Below are positions 36,028 through 44,125 of a DNA stretch of 64,000 nucleotides, one piece after another. A program made the position numbers and the translations under genes. Under the pieces are notes generated by a model. It saw only the letters and a list, made by a program, of their open reading frames with translations, was not told the DNA's origin and searched no databases. The stretch spans positions 124,001-188,000 of the forward strand of contig JAWKMN010000006.1 of NCBI GenBank assembly GCA_041392165.1, given 5' to 3'. Source of the DNA: Arenibacter sp041392165 (GTDB taxonomy: Bacteria > Bacteroidota > Bacteroidia > Flavobacteriales > Flavobacteriaceae). How positions within the stretch are numbered: the stretch's first letter is position 1; every line of letters starts with the position of its first letter.

Positions 36028-36702
36028 ATGAAACTATTAATTGCAGAGGACGAAATTTCACTACAACAATCCATTGTTACCTATTTGGAAAGGGATGGGA
36101 ATGTTTGCGAATGGGCTTCCAACTATGAGGAGGCCATTTACAAAGTATCCCTATACGACTATGATATAATTATCCTGGACATTAATTTGGTTACCGGAAG
36201 TGGTTTGGAAGTCCTAAAGCAATTAAAAAAGGAAAAGAAAAAAGCGGGTGTAATCATTATTTCGGCCAATAATTCCTTGAACGACAAACTTGAAGGACTG
36301 GATTTGGGAGCAGATGATTATATAACAAAGCCCTTTCATTTGGCAGAGCTTAATTCGCGTATAAAAGCCGTTTTGAGAAGGGGCAAATTTGGCGGTGACG
36401 AAAACATCGTATTTAATGAAATAAGGGTAGATACCGGAGCAAAATCGGCCTATATCCAAGACAAACCCATGACCTTGACCAGAAAGGAATACGATTTATT
36501 GCTTTTCTTTATTACCAATAAAAATAGGATCCTATCCAAAGAAATTATTGCGGAACATCTTTGGGGCGACAATAGTGATCTGGCCGATAATTTCGATTTT
36601 ATATATGTCCATATCAACAACCTAAGGAAAAAATTAACGTCTGAAGGAGCAAAATACATAAAGACCGCCTACGGAAGTGGTTATAAATTTACAGAAGAGT
36701 AA
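36028..36702 (+). CDS. OmpR-family response regulator
   Basis: A 224-residue regulator: receiver domain with acidic EDE near the start and phospho-acceptor Asp51 in YDIIILDINLVTGSG, the conserved Lys in DDYITKPFHLAEL, and a C-terminal winged helix (MTLTRKEYDLLLFFITNKNRI..., ...FIYVHINNLRKKL...AYGSGYKF) of the OmpR/PhoB type, which bind direct repeats with about one helical turn spacing. The partner kinase gene follows 3 nt downstream. Four such repeats lie upstream of this gene and its neighbours, so it probably controls itself and the region to 44.1 kb. Confidence 0.95.
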   Translation: MKLLIAEDEISLQQSIVTYLERDGNVCEWASNYEEAIYKVSLYDYDIIILDINLVTGSGLEVLKQLKKEKKKAGVIIISANNSLNDKLEGLDLGADDYITKPFHLAELNSRIKAVLRRGKFGGDENIVFNEIRVDTGAKSAYIQDKPMTLTRKEYDLLLFFITNKNRILSKEIIAEHLWGDNSDLADNFDFIYVHINNLRKKLTSEGAKYIKTAYGSGYKFTEE

Positions 36703-36705
36703 AAC

Positions 36706-37983
36706 TTGGCCAAAAAGAACATTAAAATACCTCTATTGCGAAAAGCGTCCAAATCATTTCTTTGGGCGAGCATGCTATTGATGGTCCTTAGTACCATTGC
36801 CCTATTCTTTTATGTACGATGGTTGCTTGAACAGGAAGTAGAAGAGGAATTATTTTCCGCAGAGGCAAGAATAGAAAGTGCACTAATGGCAGGGCAACAT
36901 CCCAGCTCCTTGGCCCCGATAATAGAAATTAATGAGGTTGATGAATTAAAAACACCTTTTACCAAGGACACAGTTATCTACGACCCTTCCCAAGATGAAA
37001 TGGAATTGTTCCGGGAACTCTCTACCTTTAAAAGAATCAACCATAAATCGTATAAGATATCTGTACGCGTACTTGTTGTGGAAACCAACCAAATTTTATG
37101 GGCCATAATTCTTTCCTATATAGTCATAATATTCTTGGTCTTTGTTTTCCAATTCTACCTTAACAAATCCAGTAACAAAAAAATATGGAATCCGTTCTTT
37201 CAGAATTTGGAACAAATGAAAAAATTTTCATTGTTGTCCAAAGAACCGATACAGTTATTGGACAGTGAAATCCTGGAGTTCTCCGAACTAAACAAAGAAA
37301 TTGCGTTATTAACGGGCAAAGTCCGTGACGATTATGAAAACTTAAAGCAATATACAGAGGATGTTGCCCATGAACTACAGACCCCTCTGGCCATTATACA
37401 GGCCAAAATTGAAAATATAATAAATGGCCAATCGGTAACAGAGGTACAATTTAACCAGTTGGCGTCCATACAAAAAGACATACAGCGCTTAACACAATTA
37501 AATAAACGCCTGGCATTGTTAACCAAGTTGGAGAACCTCCAATTTACACACAGGGAGAATATTGACATTACAGACTTAGTAGCCCAGATCATTGCCAATT
37601 TTAATGAGATATCTACCATTAGCTTAACCTTCGGGAAAACCAACGACATCATAGCCACTATGGATCCTTATTTGGCAGAAATATTGTGCAACAACATCAT
37701 TTCCAATGCTATAAAACACAGTGCCCATAAAAAACCTATAAACATAGAAGCGAAAGACATGGTTCTTTCCGTGTCCAATTTTGGCCTTAAGCCAATTACC
37801 AATCCACAACAGCTATTTACACGATTTTATAGGGAAACCAAGGCAATAAAATCGACAGGACTGGGTCTGGCCATAGTAAAAAAGATATGTGACCTTTACG
37901 GTTACAACATTTCCTATACCTACGTAAACGACCATCACTGTTTTTCAATAGATTTTGGCCCCTCCAAGCCTGCAATGGAATAA
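36706..37983 (+). CDS. Sensor histidine kinase, partner of the OmpR-type regulator
   Basis: A 425-residue inner-membrane kinase starting at TTG 36706. Helix 1 is about residues 16-44, a short periplasmic loop follows (about 45-125), helix 2 about 128-148, then a HisKA domain with phospho-acceptor His222 in EDVAHELQTPLAIIQ and an ATPase domain with N box (EILCNNIISNAIKHS) and G2 box (STGLGLAIVKKI). A short periplasmic sensor without a PAS or CHASE fold is typical of envelope- or ion-sensing kinases, though the signal is unknown here. Co-transcribed with the regulator. Confidence 0.94.
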   Translation: MAKKNIKIPLLRKASKSFLWASMLLMVLSTIALFFYVRWLLEQEVEEELFSAEARIESALMAGQHPSSLAPIIEINEVDELKTPFTKDTVIYDPSQDEMELFRELSTFKRINHKSYKISVRVLVVETNQILWAIILSYIVIIFLVFVFQFYLNKSSNKKIWNPFFQNLEQMKKFSLLSKEPIQLLDSEILEFSELNKEIALLTGKVRDDYENLKQYTEDVAHELQTPLAIIQAKIENIINGQSVTEVQFNQLASIQKDIQRLTQLNKRLALLTKLENLQFTHRENIDITDLVAQIIANFNEISTISLTFGKTNDIIATMDPYLAEILCNNIISNAIKHSAHKKPINIEAKDMVLSVSNFGLKPITNPQQLFTRFYRETKAIKSTGLGLAIVKKICDLYGYNISYTYVNDHHCFSIDFGPSKPAME

Positions 37984-38001
37984 ACCGCACTTAATGGTTG
38001 G

Positions 38002-38036
38002 CTTTAAATTCTCTTTAGATTATTCCCCTACTTTTC
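38002..38036 (+). promoter_or_regulatory. Direct-repeat operator B plus -7-like box, upstream of the receptor gene at 38064
   Basis: CTTTAAATTCTCTTTAGATT (38002-38021) has half-sites TTTAAATT and TTTAGATT at 11-bp period. A 7-nt gap leads to TACTTTTC (38029-38036), one mismatch from TAnnTTTG; the ATG is 27 nt further. Sixteen of 20 or more positions match site A, and the spacing to the -7 box is identical. Confidence 0.82.
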
Positions 38037-38063
38037 GCGCAAAATTGAATTCTTACTGCCAAA

Positions 38064-40487
38064 ATGAACAAGAATACCACCCTCTTACTAGCATTTATAC
38101 TTTTTAGCCTTTCTATTGTTTCTGCCCAAAAATCCATAAGTATCACCGGACTATTGGTAGACGCCTCCACCAACGAACCAATGCCATTTGCAAATGTGGC
38201 TATTACCCAATTTCCGGACAATTCTTTGGTAACGGGAGGTATAACGGAAGATGATGGGAAATTTTTTATTGAAAATATCCCCGTGGGAACCTACACCATA
38301 TATTTTTCCTATATAGGATATGCCCCAACCTCACAAAAAATTGCGACTAGTGGCCTTAACACCGTTTTCGATCTGGGACGGATAGAATTATCCCCGGACG
38401 CTGAAATATTGAAGGAAATAGAAGTTATAGGAAAACAGGCCACCACCAATTCTGAATTGAATAAAAAATCCTTTAATCTAAGCGACAATATTGCCCAATC
38501 CGGGGGGTCTGTACTGGATGCCATGAAAACTATGCCCGGGGTAACCTTTGACCAGGACGGAAAGGTAATACTTCGGGGAAGTGACAAAGTCGTTATTTTA
38601 ATAGACGGAAAACAATCCAGTCTCACAGGATTTGGCAATCAAAAGGGATTGGGCAATATCCCCGCGGCCAATATTGAAAAAATAGAAATAATCAATAATC
38701 CATCGGCCAAATTCGATGCCAACGGTTTCGCAGGAATCGTCAATATCATATATAAAAAGGAAAAAAAGACCGGATTTAATGGCGATGCAGAACTTTCCTT
38801 TGGCATAGGGGCTTTGGGCAAAAAGAAGGAAGATACCAGAACCGATCTTGGATCCTACACCTTTAACCCCAAACTTATTCCCAGTTTAAATTTCAATTAC
38901 AAGAGTAATAAATTGAACTATTTTTTACTGTCGGAATTTATTTTACAAGAGGCCCTACCAAATAACGAATTTACTACGAGACACTATGACGACGGCAGAA
39001 ATACCATCTCGCAAGTACCGGAAAACCGCAGGCAGTTCCGCGCCATTATAAATGGGGGCATAGACTGGGAATTAAATAACAATGATGCCATTACGGTTTC
39101 GGGCATGTACGACCGTGAAAAGCACATAGACACCTCACAGGTTGCCTTTATAAATTTGAACGCCAATAGTCGGGAAAGGTATTACAATTGGCAGGAGGAA
39201 GAAGTTACAAGTTATATAAATGTGGCTGTAAATTACAAGCACAAATTCGCAAAGATAGGCCACACCCTTAGCGCAAATGCCCAATACACAAGAGGGTTGG
39301 AGGAGGAAAGCTATTTCCTGAACGATAGTTCCGCCATAAGGGTCGGGCGGGATGCCACCAATATTTTGGCCATTGAGCACACAACAAGCCTATCGGCAGA
39401 TTACTCCAGAGCCCTAAAGCATGGGAAAATAGAATTGGGATCCAAAGTAAGAATTAGAAGGTTGCCGGTAGAGTACACTATAACTCCAGGAAACAATAGT
39501 ATTATATATCCCGATATGGGTACCTATTCCGACTGGGGCGAAAACCTCTACGCCCTTTATACCAACTATTTGCTCGAGAAAGAAAAATTTGACATAGAGG
39601 CAGGCCTGCGAGCAGAACATACCGATGTGTTTTATGAAATAGACCCGGCAAACAGCTATTATCAGAACAACGACGCCTATAATTATTTTGAACTTTTCCC
39701 TAGCTTGCGTTATACCTATAAATTAAATGATTACAATAGGCTATCCATGTTTTACAATAGACGGATAGACAGACCAGGCGAACCCGAACTGCGTATTTTT
39801 CCCAAATATGATGATCCCGAACTCTTAAAAGTGGGCAATCCGTATTTACGTCCACAATTTACGGACGCTGTGGAGCTGGCCCATAAATACAGCTGGGGGA
39901 CCGGTTCCCTTTTTTCTTCCCTTTATCACAGAATGATAAAAGATCAATATATGCGTATTTTTAGCATAGACGATTCCAATCCTGACTATGATATTGTAAA
40001 CAAAATATATCAGAATACAGGTAATGCTACCAATACCGGTATTGAATTACTAATGAGTCAGGATATTACCAGAAATTGGAAACTGTCCGTAAGTTTTAAT
40101 TGGTATGCAAACAGCATAGACAATTATACCGGCACTTTGTTATTCCCTTATGTACGGCCATTTTATATTGAAAAATCATCGGATAATGCTGGCGATTTTA
40201 AAATTAACAATGAAATTACCTTGCCCGCCAATTGGGCTCTGCAGCTTACGGGACTATATTACTCCGACAAGAATATTCCACAAGGCAAACAACTATCTCG
40301 ATCCTCGATTGATGCCGGTATAAAGAAAATGGTTTGGGATGGCCATGGAGAGTTTACCCTCTCCGCCTCGGACATTTTTAACACCTTTGGCCTGCGGCAA
40401 GAAGTTGTAAGTGAAGGCTTTACCGCTTTGTATGAAAACTATTTTGAAACGCAGATAATAAGGGCCGGATTGAAGTATAAGTTTTAA
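38064..40487 (+). CDS. Outer-membrane beta-barrel receptor with carboxypeptidase-like N-terminal domain
   Basis: An 807-residue TonB-dependent-receptor-like protein. After a signal peptide (KNTTLLLAFILFSLSIVSAQ) comes a carboxypeptidase-regulatory-like domain (SITGLLVDASTNEPMPFANVAI ... YTIYFSYIGYAPTSQ, residues about 22-105), a plug (GGSVLDAMKTMPGVTFDQDGKVILRGSDKVVILIDGK in the region 145-195; KIEIINNPSAKFDANGFAGIVNI) and a barrel ending in IIRAGLKYKF. It resembles the OMP_b-brl_3 group. No SusD gene is adjacent. The location after the two-component genes with a matching operator suggests it is a regulon member; the ligand is unknown, and a structural envelope role is equally possible. Confidence 0.88.
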   Translation: MNKNTTLLLAFILFSLSIVSAQKSISITGLLVDASTNEPMPFANVAITQFPDNSLVTGGITEDDGKFFIENIPVGTYTIYFSYIGYAPTSQKIATSGLNTVFDLGRIELSPDAEILKEIEVIGKQATTNSELNKKSFNLSDNIAQSGGSVLDAMKTMPGVTFDQDGKVILRGSDKVVILIDGKQSSLTGFGNQKGLGNIPAANIEKIEIINNPSAKFDANGFAGIVNIIYKKEKKTGFNGDAELSFGIGALGKKKEDTRTDLGSYTFNPKLIPSLNFNYKSNKLNYFLLSEFILQEALPNNEFTTRHYDDGRNTISQVPENRRQFRAIINGGIDWELNNNDAITVSGMYDREKHIDTSQVAFINLNANSRERYYNWQEEEVTSYINVAVNYKHKFAKIGHTLSANAQYTRGLEEESYFLNDSSAIRVGRDATNILAIEHTTSLSADYSRALKHGKIELGSKVRIRRLPVEYTITPGNNSIIYPDMGTYSDWGENLYALYTNYLLEKEKFDIEAGLRAEHTDVFYEIDPANSYYQNNDAYNYFELFPSLRYTYKLNDYNRLSMFYNRRIDRPGEPELRIFPKYDDPELLKVGNPYLRPQFTDAVELAHKYSWGTGSLFSSLYHRMIKDQYMRIFSIDDSNPDYDIVNKIYQNTGNATNTGIELLMSQDITRNWKLSVSFNWYANSIDNYTGTLLFPYVRPFYIEKSSDNAGDFKINNEITLPANWALQLTGLYYSDKNIPQGKQLSRSSIDAGIKKMVWDGHGEFTLSASDIFNTFGLRQEVVSEGFTALYENYFETQIIRAGLKYKF

Positions 40488-40514
40488 TTAGTGCAAAGAC
40501 CTAAGTCCTTGATA

Positions 40515-40549
40515 CTTTAAAATTTCTTTAGAATGTTATCCTAATATTG
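40515..40549 (+). promoter_or_regulatory. Direct-repeat operator C plus -7-like box, upstream of the LtaS/EptA-like gene
   Basis: CTTTAAAATTTCTTTAGAAT (40515-40534) has half-sites TTTAAAAT and TTTAGAAT at 11-bp period. Then 7 nt and TAATATTG (40542-40549), one mismatch from TAnnTTTG; the ATG lies 23 nt further. It would drive the transferase gene and the lipid kinase gene 5 nt behind it. Confidence 0.8.
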
Positions 40550-40572
40550 ATTTATCATTATACATTTAAAAA

Positions 40573-42549
40573 ATGTGGCAAAAACTTTTCCCCGACCGAT
40601 TTGCACTGCTAAAAACCTTTATCTGCATTTTCCTAATACTGTCCTTCTTAGTTAGGACCGTATTTTTATTTTGGAGCTTTGGGGAAATCGACACCTCGAT
40701 CACAACAATAATCTTCTCCTTTGGCATCGGGTTTTTATTCGATGTAGGCACTGTTTCCTTCTTTGCTCTGCCCTACTCTTTATATTTACTGCTGATGCCG
40801 CAAAAATTTCACGGAAGTATCGTAGACAAATCAATCACCTATTTTGCTTATACCATAGGCCTAATTATATTCCTGTTTTCGTTCTTTGCAGAAATCACTT
40901 TTTGGGACGAATTTAAAAATAGGTTCAATTTTATTGCGGTAGATTATTTGGTCTATTCCTACGAGGTGGTCAAAAACATAAACGAATCTTACCCCATCCC
41001 CTATTTGGTCGGCCTGATTTTAATCGCAGTTGGGGCATTGATATTTATTACCTACAAAAAAGCGGCATTCAACAAAACATTTAAAAGCAACACCCCCTTT
41101 AAAGCCAAGTTATTACCCTTCCTTGCCGTTCTATTTATTGCTATTATTTCTGGATTATTTATTAAGAACAAACAGGCAGAACAGTTTGCCAACAGGTACA
41201 ACAACGAATTGTCCAAGGCCGGAATCTATTCCTTTTTTGCCGCCTTCAGGAACAACGAACTTTCTTTCGATGATTTTTATAAGACTATAAATACCGACAA
41301 AGCTTTTGATCTGGTGAAAGCATCCTACAAAAATGAAAAGGCAACTTTCCTAAAACCAAAAGACCATTCCATACTTAGAACAATTCAAAATACAGATTCA
41401 GTATCCAAGCCCATTAAGCCGAACATTATTTTCATTTGTATCGAAAGCTTGAGCGGCAAATATTTAAATACGTTGGGCGGGGATTACAACATTACGCCAA
41501 CCTTGGATAGTCTGGCCAATAGCGGCATATTTTTTACTAACCTTTATGCTACTGGTACTAGAACCGTGCGTGGTATGGAAGCCATAACCTTGTCAATTCC
41601 CCCTACCCAAGGAAGAAGTATTGTAAAGAGAACGGACAATATCGGATTATTTACTATCGGCGAGGTATTTAAAAACAAGGGGTATAGCCGTAATTTCTTT
41701 TACGGGGGGGATGGTTATTTCGATAATATGAACACCTACTTTGGTGGCAACGGATTTAATATCGTAGACCGTGGCAGAGGTTTTCTACTGGACAAGGAAA
41801 TAAAAACCACAAGAACCAACATTGAGGATGACGAAGTAACATTTGAAAATGCTTGGGGCGTCTGTGATGAAGACATTTATAGAAAGGTGATAAAGGAAGC
41901 CGATATGGCCCACGAAAACAACAAACCCTTTTTTGATTTTGTAATGACCACCTCCAATCACAAACCCTACACTTATCCTGAAGGTTCAATAGATATCCCA
42001 TCTGGGACCAGCAGACAAGGGGCAGTAAAGTATACCGATTATGCTATAGCCCAATTCTTGAAAATTGCCAAAACAAGGCCATGGTTTAAGCAAACAGTTC
42101 TGGTTATTATGAGCGATCATTGTGCCAGCAGTGCCGGAAGAGGGGAACTGGATATCAACAATTATCACATCCCGGCCATGATTTGCAATCTTCAGGATAC
42201 TGCGCCACAAAAAATAAATAAGCTTTGTTCCCAAATAGATATGTTTCCCACGGTATTTTCGTTATTAAACTGGGATTACACCAGTAATTTGTTCGGAAAA
42301 AATATCTTTAGTATGAAACAGGAGGACGAAAGGGCGTTTATTGGCAATTACAGGAAATTGGGCCTTTTAAAAGGAAATAAAGTAATGGTTTTGGGAGATC
42401 AAAAGAAGTTTAACTTTTACGAATGGAATTCCACCAATAATATCCTAACCCCAATTCCAACAGACAAATATTATTTGGACACCACCATAGCATTTTACCA
42501 GGCAGCCAATTATTTGTACGCCCACAACGGGCTAAAGACACAGCAATAA
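40573..42549 (+). CDS. LTA synthase/EptA-like sulfatase-fold phospho-headgroup transferase
   Basis: A 658-residue membrane enzyme: five N-terminal membrane helices (first 200 residues) and a large periplasmic alkaline-phosphatase/sulfatase domain. Seen are FICIESLSGKYL (metal-binding Glu), ATGTRTVRGMEA with the likely nucleophile Thr331, FYGGDGYFDNM, and the second metal site MSDHCASS. LtaS enzymes transfer glycerol-phosphate from phosphatidylglycerol, and EptA-type enzymes phosphoethanolamine from PE; both release diacylglycerol. Gram-negative homologues may modify lipid A, glycans or osmoregulated glucans. The next gene is a diacylglycerol-type kinase that could recycle the lipid product. 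Substrate not determinable here. Confidence 0.9.
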   Translation: MWQKLFPDRFALLKTFICIFLILSFLVRTVFLFWSFGEIDTSITTIIFSFGIGFLFDVGTVSFFALPYSLYLLLMPQKFHGSIVDKSITYFAYTIGLIIFLFSFFAEITFWDEFKNRFNFIAVDYLVYSYEVVKNINESYPIPYLVGLILIAVGALIFITYKKAAFNKTFKSNTPFKAKLLPFLAVLFIAIISGLFIKNKQAEQFANRYNNELSKAGIYSFFAAFRNNELSFDDFYKTINTDKAFDLVKASYKNEKATFLKPKDHSILRTIQNTDSVSKPIKPNIIFICIESLSGKYLNTLGGDYNITPTLDSLANSGIFFTNLYATGTRTVRGMEAITLSIPPTQGRSIVKRTDNIGLFTIGEVFKNKGYSRNFFYGGDGYFDNMNTYFGGNGFNIVDRGRGFLLDKEIKTTRTNIEDDEVTFENAWGVCDEDIYRKVIKEADMAHENNKPFFDFVMTTSNHKPYTYPEGSIDIPSGTSRQGAVKYTDYAIAQFLKIAKTRPWFKQTVLVIMSDHCASSAGRGELDINNYHIPAMICNLQDTAPQKINKLCSQIDMFPTVFSLLNWDYTSNLFGKNIFSMKQEDERAFIGNYRKLGLLKGNKVMVLGDQKKFNFYEWNSTNNILTPIPTDKYYLDTTIAFYQAANYLYAHNGLKTQQ

Positions 42550-42554
42550 ATATT

Positions 42555-43460
42555 TTGAGAAATATTCATTTTATAATCAATCCAAAAGCCGGTTCCGGTA
42601 ATAATTTTTTGGAAAAGGAATTTCTTAGATCTTACTTTAAGGAAAGTGAATATCTTATTTCCATTAAATTCTCCAAATATAAAAAACAGGCTATTTCACT
42701 TACCAAAGATTCCATCCAAGAAGGTGCCCAAACCATTGTAGCTTGTGGAGGGGACGGTACCATCAATGAGGTTGCCTCTTGTCTGGTAGGCACAAATATA
42801 ATGCTGGGAATTATTCCTATAGGATCGGGAAACGGACTGGCCTCCAATCTTATGATTCCCTCAATAATTGAAAAAGCTATTGAAATAATTAAAAAGAACA
42901 ATATAGTAACTATAGATGTTGGAAAAGTAAATGAATCGTATTTTTTCAGTAATACGGGAATGGGTTTCGATGCCAATGTCATAAAAAACTATGAAGCTTT
43001 AAAAAAGAGAACCCTAATTGGGTACCTAAAGGCCTCCCTTAAATCCTTTAACGAGTTTAAAAAAGGACGGGAAGTAAGAATATCCATAGATGAGGACCGT
43101 ACCATATATAACCCATTTTTAGTATTCGTTTCCAACTCCAATGAACTGGGATTCAACATTAGCTTAACCCCGAAAGCCTCTTTAATGGATGGCCAGTTGG
43201 ACGTACTAATAGTTCCCGAACTAAGTAAATTAAAAATGTTGTTGTTCGGTGCATTAATGTTGGCACGTAAGTACCATTGGCTAAAGGAGATCAAAACCTA
43301 TCAAACCAAAACATTACAAATTTGCAGGAGTGACGGGTTATTTTTGGATTCGCAAATAGATGGGGAATTTCACAAAATGGAAGACAAACATATTAATATT
43401 TCCATATTGGAAAAATCCTTGGACATTCTTGCCCCTAAGAACATTGAACTTCCGCTTTAG
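42555..43460 (+). CDS. Diacylglycerol/lipid kinase (DAGK_cat, YegS/BmrU-like)
   Basis: A 301-residue soluble lipid kinase starting at TTG 42555. It carries the signature NPKAGSGNNF, the catalytic-loop CGGDGTINEVAS (GGDG at residues 65-68), and PIGSGNGLASNL, all from the diacylglycerol-kinase catalytic family. The C-terminal domain (INISILEKSLDIL) is the usual beta-sandwich. It begins 5 nt after the LtaS/EptA-like gene, so the pair is one unit; phosphorylating diacylglycerol made by that enzyme would return it to phospholipid synthesis. Operator D overlaps its end. Confidence 0.9.
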   Translation: MRNIHFIINPKAGSGNNFLEKEFLRSYFKESEYLISIKFSKYKKQAISLTKDSIQEGAQTIVACGGDGTINEVASCLVGTNIMLGIIPIGSGNGLASNLMIPSIIEKAIEIIKKNNIVTIDVGKVNESYFFSNTGMGFDANVIKNYEALKKRTLIGYLKASLKSFNEFKKGREVRISIDEDRTIYNPFLVFVSNSNELGFNISLTPKASLMDGQLDVLIVPELSKLKMLLFGALMLARKYHWLKEIKTYQTKTLQICRSDGLFLDSQIDGEFHKMEDKHINISILEKSLDILAPKNIELPL

Positions 43461-43489
43461 TTTATCTTTAGATTCATTCATTTTATTTG
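43455..43489 (+). promoter_or_regulatory. Direct-repeat operator D plus -7-like box, upstream of the PAP2 gene
   Basis: CTTTAGTTTATCTTTAGATT (43455-43474) has half-sites TTTAGTTT and TTTAGATT at 11-bp period and includes the stop codon of the lipid kinase gene. Then 7 nt and TTTATTTG (43482-43489), one mismatch from TAnnTTTG; the ATG is 49 nt further. Confidence 0.72.
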
Positions 43490-43538
43490 GCTATCCGGTA
43501 TGCCCTGCATATCCCATTTTTGTTAACGCTTATAAAAT

Positions 43539-44114
43539 ATGGTTTCCAACTTAAGTCGGGGAATATTAAAACTCCATCACAATATCAAACCCCTGTTATT
43601 ATTGCTGGCAATACTATTCAGCACAATGCTAAAGGCTCAGGACAAAACTATTACCATTTTAGGGGATGTATTATTAGTTACCATGCCGACAACAGCCTTG
43701 GGCACTTCTATAATTACTGGAGATCAAAAGGGAACATGGCAATTTACCAAAGGATTCCTCCTGAACCAGGCACTCACCATTGGTTTAAAAATAGCCATAG
43801 ACAAGCCTAGACCGGATTTGAGCAACAATTCCTCCTTTCCCTCAGGTCATACCTCTATCACCTTTCAGAGCGCTGCTTTTATCCAAAAGCGATATGGTTG
43901 GAAATATGGTGCTGCAGCCTATGCGCTGGCCGGTTTTACGGGCTATTCTAGAATACAGGCCGATAAACACGATGGTTGGGACGTTTTGGCAGGCGCCATA
44001 ATTGGTGTGGGAAGCTCCTATATTTTCACTACCCCATATCAAAAGGAACATATGGAAATCACCTTTAACAAAAGTGATGGCCATTATCTACTAGGTTATA
44101 AATACAAATTTTAA
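43539..44114 (+). CDS. PAP2-superfamily phosphatase
   Basis: A 191-residue protein with the three PAP2 motifs: KIAIDKPRP, FPSGHTS (PSGH at residues 101-104) and YSRIQADKHDGWDVLAG with the catalytic His and Asp. The N-terminus is hydrophobic (KPLLLLLAILFSTMLKAQ) and may be a signal peptide or first helix; the protein has fewer membrane helices than PgpB and ends in an aromatic-rich GYKYKF, so it may sit at the outer membrane or periplasm. Members dephosphorylate phosphatidate, undecaprenyl diphosphate or lipid A. It follows its own operator and converges on serS. Confidence 0.9.
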   Translation: MVSNLSRGILKLHHNIKPLLLLLAILFSTMLKAQDKTITILGDVLLVTMPTTALGTSIITGDQKGTWQFTKGFLLNQALTIGLKIAIDKPRPDLSNNSSFPSGHTSITFQSAAFIQKRYGWKYGAAAYALAGFTGYSRIQADKHDGWDVLAGAIIGVGSSYIFTTPYQKEHMEITFNKSDGHYLLGYKYKF

Positions 44115-44125
44115 TACGGCTAGTT

